DNA of 64,000 nt. Source: JAYREN01 sp963663375. GTDB taxonomy: Bacteria > Acidobacteriota > Holophagae > Holophagales > Holophagaceae. Where the stretch lies: positions 3,224,001 through 3,288,000 of the forward strand of contig OY760195.1 of NCBI GenBank assembly GCA_963663375.1, written 5' to 3'. Below, one piece after another: positions 18,350 through 26,417 of the stretch. The notes under the pieces are model-generated. The model did not search any database. It worked only from the letters and a program-made list of their open reading frames with translations, and was not told where the DNA came from. The translations under genes were made by a program, and so were the position numbers. Numbering within the stretch: position 1 is the first letter of the stretch; every line of letters starts with the position of its first letter.

Positions 18350-19330
18350 ATGCACGACAAGCGCTGCTACGACGACATCCTGGATGTGATCGGCCACACG
18401 CCGATGGTGCGGCTGAACCGGATCACGGCGGAACTGCCCTGCCAGGTGTACGCGAAGCTCGAATTCCTCAATCCCATGGGGAGCTGCAAGGACCGCATCG
18501 CGAAGTACCTGGTGGAACAGGCGGAGGCGGATGGGCGCCTGAAACCCGGCGACACCATCCTGGAGAATTCCTCCGGCAACACGGCCATGGGCCTGGCCCT
18601 CATGGCCATCCAGAAGGGCTACAAGCTGACGGTGGTGGTGCGGGACCGCACCAGCAAGGAGAAGCTGGACCAGCTCAAGGCGCTGGGGGTGGATGTGCGC
18701 AAGGTGGACACCAGCCTGCCGCCGGAGCATCCCGACAGCTACAACAACATCACGCCCCGGCTCGCCAAGGAACTGCCCCACTGCTACTTTCCGGACCAGC
18801 ACAACAACCGGGAAAACAATGAATCCCACTACCGGGGCACGGGCCCCGAGATCTGGGAGCAGATGGACGGTCGCATCGATGTTGTGGTGGCGGGCATGGG
18901 CACCGGCGGCACCATCGGTGGCGTGGGGCGCTACTTGAAGGAGCGGAACCCCGGGATCAAGGTGGTGGCCGTGGATGTGGAGGGCTCGATCTTCACGGAG
19001 TATTTCCGCACGGGCAAGGTGGGTCCGTCCGCGCCCTACCTGCTGGAAGGTCTGGGCGACGAATTCCTGATCGGCTGCGCGGACTTCTCCGTGATCGACG
19101 AGATGGTGCAGGTTTCAGATCGGGATGCCTTCCGCGCGGCCCGGGAACTGGCCCGCCGCGAGGGCATGCTGGTGGGTGGTTCCAGCGGTGCCGTCATCCA
19201 CGCGGCCCTGGAGGTGGGCCGCAAGCTGCCCCTGGGCGCCCGCATGGCCGTGCTCTTCGCCGACAGCGCCTCCCGATACCTGAGCACGATCTTCAACGAC
19301 GATTGGATGCGGGAGAAGGGGCTGCTGTAG
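18350..19330 (+). CDS. PLP-dependent cysteine synthase / cystathionine beta-synthase family
   Basis: Fold-type II PLP enzyme of 326 residues. GSCKDRIAKYL holds the PLP lysine, SSGNTAMGLALMA is the substrate/cofactor loop, and GMGTGGTIGGVGRYL is the phosphate-binding glycine loop. The stretch DQHNNRENNESHY and the VDVEGSIF segment are closer to cystathionine beta-synthase than to CysK, but no CBS regulatory domains follow. It is likely to form cysteine from O-acetylserine or cystathionine from serine plus homocysteine; sequence alone does not decide. Monocistronic; convergent with the HD-GYP gene four bases away. Confidence 0.82.
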   Translation: MHDKRCYDDILDVIGHTPMVRLNRITAELPCQVYAKLEFLNPMGSCKDRIAKYLVEQAEADGRLKPGDTILENSSGNTAMGLALMAIQKGYKLTVVVRDRTSKEKLDQLKALGVDVRKVDTSLPPEHPDSYNNITPRLAKELPHCYFPDQHNNRENNESHYRGTGPEIWEQMDGRIDVVVAGMGTGGTIGGVGRYLKERNPGIKVVAVDVEGSIFTEYFRTGKVGPSAPYLLEGLGDEFLIGCADFSVIDEMVQVSDRDAFRAARELARREGMLVGGSSGAVIHAALEVGRKLPLGARMAVLFADSASRYLSTIFNDDWMREKGLL

Positions 19331-19334
19331 TCCT

Positions 19335-20561
19335 TCAGACCCCGATATTCAGCGTGAGGTAATCGAAGGGGTTGATTCCCCAGTCCTCGGGCTGCTCGTT
19401 GCCGATGATGTGATCGCCCCCGTGCTGAGCCTGGGAGAGGTCGATGTCCATGGGGGTGAGCTTCTGGCGTCGCTTTGCGTCTAGGATGATGCGGACGATG
19501 GGGAACAGCAGCCCCTTTTCTCCTTGCTCCACCACGATGCCGATGCGCTGACTGTCGAGCATCACCAGGCTGCCCACGGGATAGATGCCGATGGCCTGGA
19601 TGAAGTGCTGCACCAGTTCGGGGTCAAAATGGTGATCGCTCCACTCGAAGAGTTTTTTGAGGGCGAGGGCGGGCTCCATGCCCTTGTGGTAGACGCGGTT
19701 GGAGGTGATGGCGTCGTAGACATCCACCACGGCAGCCATGCGACCGACCTGGCTGATGCTGAAGCCGTGGAGCTTGTCGGGGTAGCCCGTGCCCTCGAAG
19801 CGCTCGTGGTGTTCGCTCGCGATCTGGATCATCATCGGGGAAATGGCGGGGGTCTGGCGGAGCGTTTCCAGGCCAAGGGGGACGTGACTCTTCATGATCT
19901 CGAACTCGGCGTCTGTGAGCTTGCCGGGCTTGTTGAGGATGTGATCGGGCACCCGCATCTTGCCCACATCGTGGAGCATGCCGCCGATCCCGGCCTCCAC
20001 CAGTTGTTCTTTCTCCATGCCCATGTAGCGGCAGAAGGCCACCATGAGAGTGGCGACGCTGACGCAGTGCTGGAAGGTATAGGTGTCGCCTTCCTTGAGG
20101 CGGCAGAGGCTCATCAACGTGCCGGGATTGCGCAGGATGGAATCGGTGATCTGGGTGACCACAGGGCTCACGCGCTCCACTTCCACCTGTTTGCCCAGGC
20201 GGATATCCCCCAACATGCTGGTGATCACCTCATTGGCCTCGGACTGGATGTCCTGGGCGATGGAGAGTTCTTCCACGTGAGTGGTCTTCGCGGGCATCGA
20301 GCGGCTGCGAGTGACCAGATCCATGATCCGGCTCTGGATCTGCACCTCCACTTCGAGCTGGGTGGGGGCATCGCTGACATCGATGCCTTTCACGGTGTCG
20401 ATGTAGAGCTCGCGGATCTTGCTTTCGTGGAGCTTCCGGAGGTCTTCCTCCTTGCGCAGCATGAAGCGACTGCGCAGGAAGTTGTGGTCCATCCATCCGC
20501 AGTTCAAATCATGGATGTACATCCCCAGCTTGAGATCCTCGACCTGGACTCGCTTGATCAT
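19335..20561 (-). CDS. HD-GYP domain cyclic-di-GMP phosphodiesterase
   Basis: A 408-residue cytoplasmic protein. Residues 1-120 form an N-terminal DUF3391-type domain (MIKRVQVEDLKLGMYIHDL). The HD-GYP domain follows from about residue 150. The metal site HDVGK is at about 197, HVPLGLETL and ASEHHERFEGTGYP follow, and the domain ends DVYDAITSNRVYHKGM. In the HHExxDGxGYP signature the Asp is replaced by Glu (HHERFEG); other metal-site residues look intact, so it is probably active against c-di-GMP. No receiver domain is fused. Start ATG at 20561. It faces the AT-rich block upstream. Confidence 0.88.
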   Translation of the reverse strand: MIKRVQVEDLKLGMYIHDLNCGWMDHNFLRSRFMLRKEEDLRKLHESKIRELYIDTVKGIDVSDAPTQLEVEVQIQSRIMDLVTRSRSMPAKTTHVEELSIAQDIQSEANEVITSMLGDIRLGKQVEVERVSPVVTQITDSILRNPGTLMSLCRLKEGDTYTFQHCVSVATLMVAFCRYMGMEKEQLVEAGIGGMLHDVGKMRVPDHILNKPGKLTDAEFEIMKSHVPLGLETLRQTPAISPMMIQIASEHHERFEGTGYPDKLHGFSISQVGRMAAVVDVYDAITSNRVYHKGMEPALALKKLFEWSDHHFDPELVQHFIQAIGIYPVGSLVMLDSQRIGIVVEQGEKGLLFPIVRIILDAKRRQKLTPMDIDLSQAQHGGDHIIGNEQPEDWGINPFDYLTLNIGV

Positions 20562-20629
20562 TCGCCACCCTATTCAGAGGCTATCGGGAGGACCGATGGG
20601 CCCCTTGACGAAAGTGAATTCAAAATCAG

Positions 20630-20762
20630 TAATTTTATTTTAAATTATTAAAATTTTGATTTCATTTTTAAATATTGAAATAAAAGTAGATAGTTCAAAA
20701 AATTAAAAAACGTAAAAAATAGTATACATAATAATTTGAATTGTTTTTGTAATTACTAAAAG
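20630..20762. promoter_or_regulatory. Extremely AT-rich intergenic block
   Basis: Between the divergent HD-GYP and ComEA-like genes. In the 120 bases 20641-20760 I count only 15 G or C (about 12 percent), in a genome that is otherwise strongly GC-rich. It is made of A tracts and T tracts (for example aaaaaacgtaaaaaatag and taaattattaaaatttt) with several TATAAT-like words. Possible roles are a strong UP element or promoter region, a curved or H-NS-type silencing site, or a DNA unwinding site. It lies 64 bases ahead of the ComEA-like start. Confidence 0.55.
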
Positions 20763-20825
20763 CAGAGCGGTTGGATTCTGGCTCGGGATCGGCATTTCAT
20801 GGCCGCCATTCAAAAGGAGGCAACC

Positions 20826-21137
20826 ATGAAGAAGAACCTGCTATCCCTCGCTCTGGCGCTCGCCTTGGGCATCCCACTGGGTGCGGCGGAACGGGCACCC
20901 CAGCGCCCCGTGAACCTCAACACGGCCACCGTTACCGAGCTGATGCAGCTCCCCCGCATTGGCGCCAAAACGGCCGAGCGCATTGTCGCGTTCCGCAAGC
21001 AGCACGGGGGCTTCCAGCGACCCGAGGAGCTGATGAATGTGAAGGGCATCGGCGAGAAGAGCTTTGCCCGCCTCAAGCCACATCTAACGGTGGGCAACGC
21101 TCCGGCGACCCCTCGCCCCGCGACTGAGCGGAAGTAG
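20826..21137 (+). CDS. ComEA-like helix-hairpin-helix DNA-binding protein (secreted)
   Basis: A 103-residue protein starting with MKKNLLSLALALALG, a signal peptide cleaved after about residue 20, then a double helix-hairpin-helix domain: VNLNTATVTELMQLPRIGAK ... ELMNVKGIGEKSF. This is the DNA-binding unit of ComEA, the periplasmic DNA receptor of natural transformation. A strong aaaggagg precedes the ATG at 20826. Only eight bases separate it from the prepilin gene and that gene overlaps radC, so these three form one operon. Small ComEA-like proteins of this length are common in Gram-negatives. Confidence 0.85.
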   Translation: MKKNLLSLALALALGIPLGAAERAPQRPVNLNTATVTELMQLPRIGAKTAERIVAFRKQHGGFQRPEELMNVKGIGEKSFARLKPHLTVGNAPATPRPATERK

Positions 21138-21145
21138 GTGCCGCG

Positions 21146-21691
21146 ATGGCTTCGCTCACGGCGGATCGGAAGAACTTCCTACTCGGGGGAAAGACCCCGA
21201 GGCGAACCTGGGCCCAGCGGGGCATCACCCTGGTGGAGACCTCGGTGGTCATGGCGATTGTCGGGATCCTCACGGCCGTCGGCATCAGCGCGGTCGGATC
21301 CCCCCAGATGGACCTGACCTGCGTTCAGCAGGATCTTCCGGCCGCCGTGATGCAGGCCCAGCATTTGGCGCGGGCCCGGGGCAGGAACGTGATCGTGGCT
21401 ATAGGCAAGCCTGAGCTGGGACCCGACATCCTCCCCGTCAACATCCCAGCCCGGGTGAAATGGGGGAAACCCTCCCATGTGCCCCTGCCCAAGGGAATGG
21501 CCACGCCCGTCACCGCCGGAACCACCGGCGAGGCTCACGCCCGGATCACCATCACCCCACGCCACACGGCCACGGCCGCGGCCTGGTTCCTGCACGATGG
21601 TACCGATGCTCTCTGCATGCGGCTCTCGGGTACCGGTCATCTCCAGCTGCTCCGGTGGCGAAACTCCAGCAAGACATGGACGAGGGTCTGA
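21146..21691 (+). CDS. Type IV/II prepilin-like protein (GspH/FimT type)
   Basis: 181 residues with a type IV prepilin signature: a leader of about 26 residues ending in QRG, then ITLVETSVVMAIVGILTAVG, i.e. G at -1, Glu at +5 and a hydrophobic helix, the form cut by prepilin peptidase. The rest is a globular pseudopilin domain with two Cys. It is probably a minor pilin or pseudopilin of a type IV pilus or type II secretion machine. Because it sits directly after a ComEA-like gene, a part in DNA uptake is plausible. Its stop overlaps the proposed radC start (TGATG). Confidence 0.8.
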   Translation: MASLTADRKNFLLGGKTPRRTWAQRGITLVETSVVMAIVGILTAVGISAVGSPQMDLTCVQQDLPAAVMQAQHLARARGRNVIVAIGKPELGPDILPVNIPARVKWGKPSHVPLPKGMATPVTAGTTGEAHARITITPRHTATAAAWFLHDGTDALCMRLSGTGHLQLLRWRNSSKTWTRV

Positions 21692-22368
21692 TGCGCATGG
21701 CGGATATCTCTCCCGAACAGCGGCCCAGGGAACGGCTCATGGCGGGCCATGGCGAAGAACTGGGTGATGCGGAACTGCTGGCCCTGCTCTGGGGCACCGG
21801 CCAGAAGGGTCGGAGCGCGGTGGAACTGGCGCAAGAGATCCTGGGAGTCAGCGGCGGGCTCGCGGGGCTTCTGTCCCAGGGCCTGAAGGAGTGGACGACC
21901 CTGCCCGGACTGGGCCCCGCTCGGGCCTGCCAGCTCTGGGCCTCGGCGGAGCTCTGCCGCCGCAGCCAGCGGGGCGCTGTGCGACCGCGCATCACTTCAC
22001 CTCGGGCGGCCGGTGCCTTTCTCCTGGGGCGTTGCCAGGGCTGGACCGAGGAGCGGTTCGGCATGCTGGCCCTCAACGCCAAGGGCGAACTGCTGGCCGA
22101 ACGGATCCTCAGCCAGGGCACGGCCACCGGCACCCTCATCAGTCCTCGAGAATTCTTCCGGGAGGCGCTGCGTTTCGGCGCTACCTCGGCCTTGGCCTTT
22201 CACAATCATCCCAGTGGCGACCCCACTCCCAGCCGCGAGGATGTCCAGCTCACCAAACGCCTGCGGGCCTCCGGAGAATCCCTGGGGGTGCCCCTGGCGG
22301 ATCACCTGATCCTGGGGGCGGAGCGGTACCACAGCTTTCGGGCGGCGGAAGGGTGGGATAACGGCTGA
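21691..22368 (+). CDS. radC: RadC family JAB1/MPN-domain protein
   Basis: 225 residues. The N-terminal UPF0758 part (RPRERLMAGHGEELGDAELLALL) includes a helix-hairpin-helix (LPGLGPARACQL). The C-terminal JAMM metalloprotease-like domain has HNHPSGDPTPSRED and ADHLILG; the HxH...D zinc set is complete. Despite its name RadC has no settled biochemical role. The start is uncertain among ATG at 21676, 21691 and 21697; I chose 21691, which overlaps the prepilin stop by one base. It is the last gene of the ComEA-like operon and is followed by a strong palindrome. Confidence 0.9.
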   Translation: MRMADISPEQRPRERLMAGHGEELGDAELLALLWGTGQKGRSAVELAQEILGVSGGLAGLLSQGLKEWTTLPGLGPARACQLWASAELCRRSQRGAVRPRITSPRAAGAFLLGRCQGWTEERFGMLALNAKGELLAERILSQGTATGTLISPREFFREALRFGATSALAFHNHPSGDPTPSREDVQLTKRLRASGESLGVPLADHLILGAERYHSFRAAEGWDNG

Positions 22369-22415
22369 ACCGGACTCTCCCTATACTGATCGGGCGGATC
22401 GAGCTTCCATCTCGA

Positions 22416-22463
22416 GGCGCGATTCAAACCCCCAGATCCATTTCTGGGGGCTTGAATCGCGCC
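22416..22463. terminator. 21-bp inverted repeat after radC
   Basis: ggcgcgattcaaacccccag plus one base (22416-22436) faces tctgggggcttgaatcgcgc plus one base (22443-22463). The 21-bp arms have a single mismatch and the loop is six bases (tccatt). It lies about 50 bp after the radC stop and 60 bp before the next gene. No T run follows, so it may be a Rho-independent-like terminator, an mRNA-stabilising hairpin or a member of a dispersed palindrome family. Confidence 0.5.
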
Positions 22464-22523
22464 TTGCACATTCCTTGACTCGCCATATCTTCTCGTTGCA
22501 CCACGGCCCACGCCGGAGGATCT

Positions 22524-22961
22524 ATGAGAACCATCTTCGGGATCGACACCGAGAGCCTTCCTGTACCGGCCCTCGAAAAGCCCTGGTGCCAAGAACCGCT
22601 CCGCTACTACGTCCCCTATCGTCTCGAGGATTCGACCCTACGGATCTTCTGGCCCGAAGGTTCCCTCTGGATGACGACCGAAGCGGTTCCCAATGACCTG
22701 GAAGCCGTGCAGAACTTCACGCTACGCTCCTTCTGGAGCTTGGAGCCCTCGGCGCGGAATTTTGCCATGGCAACCTGGCAAACGACCGGCACCACCGAGA
22801 TCCCAGGCACTCAAACCCTGATGCTCACAGACGAAGAGCTGATGATCCTATTCCTGCTGGAATATTCTGAGTGTGAAACCTGCTTCAGTTCCAGGGTCAG
22901 GCCCGTTCTTAGTGCCGGGAAATGCCCGCCCTTCAAGGCTTTCATGCCTGTCGTAAATTAG
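22524..22961 (+). CDS. Hypothetical protein, 145 residues
   Basis: I do not recognise this protein. It begins MRTIFGIDTESLPVPALEKP, has no signal peptide or membrane helix, is rich in aromatic residues, and ends in a Cys-containing tail (SECETCFSSRVRPVLSAGK) that includes a C-x2-C pair. The ATG at 22524 has ccggagg upstream at a good distance, which supports real translation. It is transcribed away from radC after the palindrome at 22416-22463 and faces the zinc-ribbon gene convergently. Confidence 0.55.
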   Translation: MRTIFGIDTESLPVPALEKPWCQEPLRYYVPYRLEDSTLRIFWPEGSLWMTTEAVPNDLEAVQNFTLRSFWSLEPSARNFAMATWQTTGTTEIPGTQTLMLTDEELMILFLLEYSECETCFSSRVRPVLSAGKCPPFKAFMPVVN

Positions 22962-22986
22962 CGCGCGTCACGGAACTGCGGGAACC

Positions 22987-23238
22987 TCAGGAGGAAATCC
23001 ACTTCCGACCGGGCTCCAGGACGAAGAACCTCAGCACGGTCCCGCAGCCGATGCAGAGATCCGCGTGCAGTGCTTCGGTGGCCGTGAAGATCCCGGCGGC
23101 GCGGTAGGGTAGGCCGATCCGGCCGACCTCCGCACTCTGGTTGAGCTTGAGGGCCTTCGCGAGGTTCGTGCCCCCGCAGTGCGGGCAGGCCTGCGGGCCC
23201 TGGGTTATCGGCTTCTGGTCTTTGGAACGATCTGCCAC
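22987..23238 (-). CDS. Small zinc-ribbon protein
   Basis: 83 residues with two Cys pairs, CPHCGG near residue 18 and CIGCG near residue 62, that would close a zinc ribbon. The segment ALHADLCIGCGTVLRFFV is like that of small proteins that resemble nucleic-acid or protein-binding ribbons. It starts ten bases after the stop of the secreted multi-Cys gene at 23249-24166, so the two are probably one operon. Function unknown. Confidence 0.6.
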   Translation of the reverse strand: MADRSKDQKPITQGPQACPHCGGTNLAKALKLNQSAEVGRIGLPYRAAGIFTATEALHADLCIGCGTVLRFFVLEPGRKWISS

Positions 23239-23248
23239 GAAGGGGCTC

Positions 23249-24166
23249 CTAGGGTTTCGGCTCGGCGGCAGGGGTTTCCTGGGGTTCCACCACTCGGAAT
23301 GCCAGGTACAGCTCCATGGAGGCGATCGAACTCGCCACGGTGTGCTTCACGATCTTTTGGGTGCCGATCTGGCGCGGGAGCTCGAAGGTCTGGAACTGGG
23401 TGCCCGATATTTCCACCTTGAGGGGACCCCCTGCGCCAGAGTCGCTCCAGGTGAGCACCGCCTGGCCGAAGTGTCTCGAATCATGAAGGGTATTGGCCTC
23501 GGGTCCGAGAACCTCCCACTCGGAGATGACGCCCACCCCCGCAGGTGCCCCCATGTCTGCCAGGGCCTTGCGGATCCAGGGTTCCTCGGGCATCTGCCCT
23601 CGACCCGCGGCGAGCACTTTCACTTCCAGTCCGACGGAAGAGGCCGTGCGAGCGGGCGGTAGGACGCGACGGCCTTCGGGTGCGGAGGCCTTGCGGCTCG
23701 GCATCCACCCGTGACCCCCGAAAAGGGTTCCCGAATCGCCCACCCAGTACATCACTCCCCAGGGGGTGTGGGCGAAATCGTTCAGAGAGGGCTCCGGCAG
23801 CACCTTCCCGCCGAATTCGAGCCGCCCGTGGTGGCCCTCGCTGCGGGTTCCCGCATTGGAGACCTTCAGAATGTAAGTCCACCGACCGTATTTGAAGGTC
23901 CCCGGACTGAGGGGCTTTGGGGCCGATGCATGGGGTGGAAGCGGTGCCTGGCAGCGATCGCAGGCCTGCAATCGCTCCGAGCATTCCATGCAGATCTGAT
24001 AGGAGCCGCTGGTGGTCATGCCACCGCAGCGCTTGCAGGAGCCGATGTCCTTGGTCTGGGCAAGACCCTGACAGGTCTTGCAGAGCCCGGCGCCCAGAGG
24101 CATGCCGGCGAGGGCGAGGGTTGTCAGTCCCGCCAAGAGTCTCCCGAAGCTGAGAGGGATCGACAT
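23249..24166 (-). CDS. Secreted multi-CxxC protein of unknown function
   Basis: 305 residues with an N-terminal signal peptide (MSIPLSFGRLLAGLTTLAL, cleavage around residue 26). The first 45 mature residues carry four C-x2-C pairs (CKTC, CKRC, CMEC, CDRC), enough for two zinc-binding or redox knuckles. The remaining 220 residues, rich in Gly, Ser and Trp, seem to be beta-rich domains without a recognised family. Exported zinc-ribbon proteins are unusual. It forms a probable operon with the small ribbon protein downstream. Confidence 0.55.
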   Translation of the reverse strand: MSIPLSFGRLLAGLTTLALAGMPLGAGLCKTCQGLAQTKDIGSCKRCGGMTTSGSYQICMECSERLQACDRCQAPLPPHASAPKPLSPGTFKYGRWTYILKVSNAGTRSEGHHGRLEFGGKVLPEPSLNDFAHTPWGVMYWVGDSGTLFGGHGWMPSRKASAPEGRRVLPPARTASSVGLEVKVLAAGRGQMPEEPWIRKALADMGAPAGVGVISEWEVLGPEANTLHDSRHFGQAVLTWSDSGAGGPLKVEISGTQFQTFELPRQIGTQKIVKHTVASSIASMELYLAFRVVEPQETPAAEPKP

Positions 24167-24317
24167 GAGGCACCTGTCTGGTTGGGTCAGGAGTCATCCT
24201 AATACCAGCGCCCGGCAGAAGCGTTCCTTTCCGATGCGACCCTGGGAATTAGTCAGTATCTTAGGCTGCGACCCCACCACAGACTTCACACAGCTTTGTC
24301 CTGAAAGGGAGTTTCAA

Positions 24318-24479
24318 ATGGGATTCCTGGGTCTGACGGAACTTCTCATCCTGATCGCATTGCCGATCCTCGGCCTGATCATCGCGGCCTTCTGTCTGGC
24401 TCTGGCCGCCTTCCGCCGGGTGAAGCGGCTCGAACGGCGACTGGAGGACCCCGTGTCCGCCCGCAACCTGCGGCTCTGA
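24318..24479 (+). CDS. Small single-pass membrane protein, 53 residues
   Basis: Starts at ATG 24318 with aaaggga upstream. It has one strongly hydrophobic helix (LTELLILIALPILGLIIAAFCLALAAF), then a positively charged tail RRVKRLERRLEDP, i.e. an N-out/C-in arrangement by the positive-inside rule. The layout resembles small membrane proteins that help assemble or regulate other membrane complexes; its role is unknown. It is followed after 36 bases by another membrane protein gene in the same direction, probably one transcript. Confidence 0.5.
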   Translation: MGFLGLTELLILIALPILGLIIAAFCLALAAFRRVKRLERRLEDPVSARNLRL

Positions 24480-24515
24480 GACTGGCGTCCGGTTTTCCTC
24501 CTCGGAGCTTGAATT

Positions 24516-25286
24516 ATGCGCTCACCCGGTTCTTCGAACCCCGCACCAACGGCACTTCCATCCGGCGCGCGGGCGAGCCGGGTGCTTGGGGCCACGGCCC
24601 TCGGTTCTGCCCTCTGCGCCGTCGCCCTGGTCTGGTTCGCCGTGGAGCCGTTAGCACATCCCCGGATCCTGGTGCTCCCGGCCCTCCTGGCCTTCCTGCT
24701 GGTCCCGCCGCTGGCCCTCGCCTCGGTGATTCAGGGGAGCCGGGCTCGGCGGCGGGCGGACCTTGAACCGAATACCTTCAGGGCCCCCGGTTGCATGGGG
24801 CTGGCCTTTAGCCTTTCGGCCGTCGGCCTGTGGCTGCTCGTCCTATTGCTGATGGTGCCCCTTCTCGCGGGAAGAGGCGGCAGCCAAAGGGCCCGGGACC
24901 GCGCGGTGGTATCCAACATGCAGGAAGGGATCGCGGAACTCGCGGCGGAATACGAGAAGGCTGCGGCAGAGGGGCTCGCTGAGGCGCGACGCCTCGAGGC
25001 CTTGGAGACTCTGCTCGCCTCCTGGCAGGACCGCAGAAACCCCTGGAGCCGAAGGCAACCCTGGCTGCATCCCCATATTGTCGGGTCGGGGCCGGGTGAA
25101 GCCGCGGCGGCGGCCTTGGCGCGCCAGCGGGCCACGGTGCTTGGTCAATCGGTCTTCGTGCTTTCGGCTACCGCGGGAGATCAGGAGGAGTGCTGGCTGG
25201 CGGGGGCCGTCCTGACCCAAACCATGAAGAGCGCCCCGGGCACGGAAGACCGGATCATCGTGAAGACGAAACGGCTCGCACGCTGA
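24516..25286 (+). CDS. Hypothetical membrane protein, 256 residues
   Basis: Three hydrophobic stretches are visible at about 24-45, 50-70 and 95-118 (for example VGLWLLVLLLMVPLLAG). They are followed by a soluble, alpha-helical region of about 130 residues with a probable coiled coil (GIAELAAEYEKAAAEGLAEARRLEAL). I do not recognise a family. Convergent with the DUF2330-like gene, four bases apart. Confidence 0.5.
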   Translation: MRSPGSSNPAPTALPSGARASRVLGATALGSALCAVALVWFAVEPLAHPRILVLPALLAFLLVPPLALASVIQGSRARRRADLEPNTFRAPGCMGLAFSLSAVGLWLLVLLLMVPLLAGRGGSQRARDRAVVSNMQEGIAELAAEYEKAAAEGLAEARRLEALETLLASWQDRRNPWSRRQPWLHPHIVGSGPGEAAAAALARQRATVLGQSVFVLSATAGDQEECWLAGAVLTQTMKSAPGTEDRIIVKTKRLAR

Positions 25287-25289
25287 CGC

Positions 25290-26375
25290 TCATTTCTTCT
25301 TCTTTTGACTCCGCTTTGTTTCCGCGAGCCAGAGCCTGCTCATGGGGGAGTCCGGCTTCGCCTCGCAGTAGTCCTTGATCTCCTCGGAACTGAATTTGTC
25401 GAAGAAATAGCCGTGCGTACCGTAATCCATCGCGGGGAGCTTGTAGGCATAGGGCGCGAGGAAGCCGAGATCCAGCAGGAGATCGTCCCTGAATTTGTAG
25501 TCGCCGCGGAATTCAAGCACCTGCAGGTACAGCTTCGGGATCTTCCGGAAGAAGCCCTCGGCCTCGGGATAGAGCGCCTTGGCCTCCGCGGGAACGATCT
25601 TCGCCGAGGAACTCAGGCGCCACCCATCTGGGTTCACGCTGGAGAGACCGCGGAGCTTGGTCCAGAAGCGCATCTCCTTCTCGGGTTCTGATTCGAAGAC
25701 GAAGGAGCCGGGCAGAAGCAGGATCGCCTCCACGGCGCCCTTGCCGCCCACGATATTGGAGGTCTTGAGCGGGTAGTAGAGGCGCTCAGTCTTGAAGCGG
25801 TAGGTCAGGGCCTCGATGAATTTCGTCTCCGGCTGCACGGGGACATAGTCGAAGACAAAGTAGGTGAAGCCCCTTCGAAGATAGTCCTCCGCAATGGGGA
25901 TGACCCTGTCGAGCTCGGGTTTCGCTTCGATGCCCTTTCCCTTGAAGAAGGCGTTCACCCACTCGGTGAGGCCCTTCGCATCGTTGATCTTGATGACCGT
26001 GACATCGTGCAGGCCGACCTTCTCGCTGAAACGAATTTCAACCGCCTCGTGGCTTGCGGCACCACCCTTCACTGGATGACGGCCTTCGATCTCCAGCCCT
26101 TTCGCACGAATGAGTCTTCCGGCCTGTTCGAAGGGATTTCCTTCGACGAGGGTCACCTTGGGCTCCGAGGGGAAGGGAATGAATTCCAGGATCTCGGTCG
26201 CGACTCGAGCCTGGAGTTCGACTCCGAGGATCAGCACTTCCTCATTGCGGTTGTGCAGGATGATCGCCTTCTGTGAGGCCTCGGAGAGCTCGACGGGGCG
26301 GGGCCAGATGTGCCCCTTGTCCGCCCAGACGGACTGCGCTGCGAGCACGAGTATCGCAAGGATCCAGCGCTTCAC
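25290..26375 (-). CDS. Secreted DUF2330-like protein
   Basis: 361 residues starting at a GTG (26375) behind an excellent aggagg. The signal peptide MKRWILAILVLAAQSVWA is removed, and the mature start (HIWPRPVELSEASQKAIILH, then EEVLILGVELQ) resembles DUF2330 proteins, in which an N-terminal strand pattern of this type is usual. The function of that family is not known. It lies in a run of three leftward genes encoding exported proteins (25290-28024) that may form a transcription unit. Confidence 0.5.
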   Translation of the reverse strand: MKRWILAILVLAAQSVWADKGHIWPRPVELSEASQKAIILHNRNEEVLILGVELQARVATEILEFIPFPSEPKVTLVEGNPFEQAGRLIRAKGLEIEGRHPVKGGAASHEAVEIRFSEKVGLHDVTVIKINDAKGLTEWVNAFFKGKGIEAKPELDRVIPIAEDYLRRGFTYFVFDYVPVQPETKFIEALTYRFKTERLYYPLKTSNIVGGKGAVEAILLLPGSFVFESEPEKEMRFWTKLRGLSSVNPDGWRLSSSAKIVPAEAKALYPEAEGFFRKIPKLYLQVLEFRGDYKFRDDLLLDLGFLAPYAYKLPAMDYGTHGYFFDKFSSEEIKDYCEAKPDSPMSRLWLAETKRSQKKKK

Positions 26376-26417
26376 CGGGAGCCTCCTAAAGGAATCAAAA
26401 CCGATCCTTCGCCGAAC

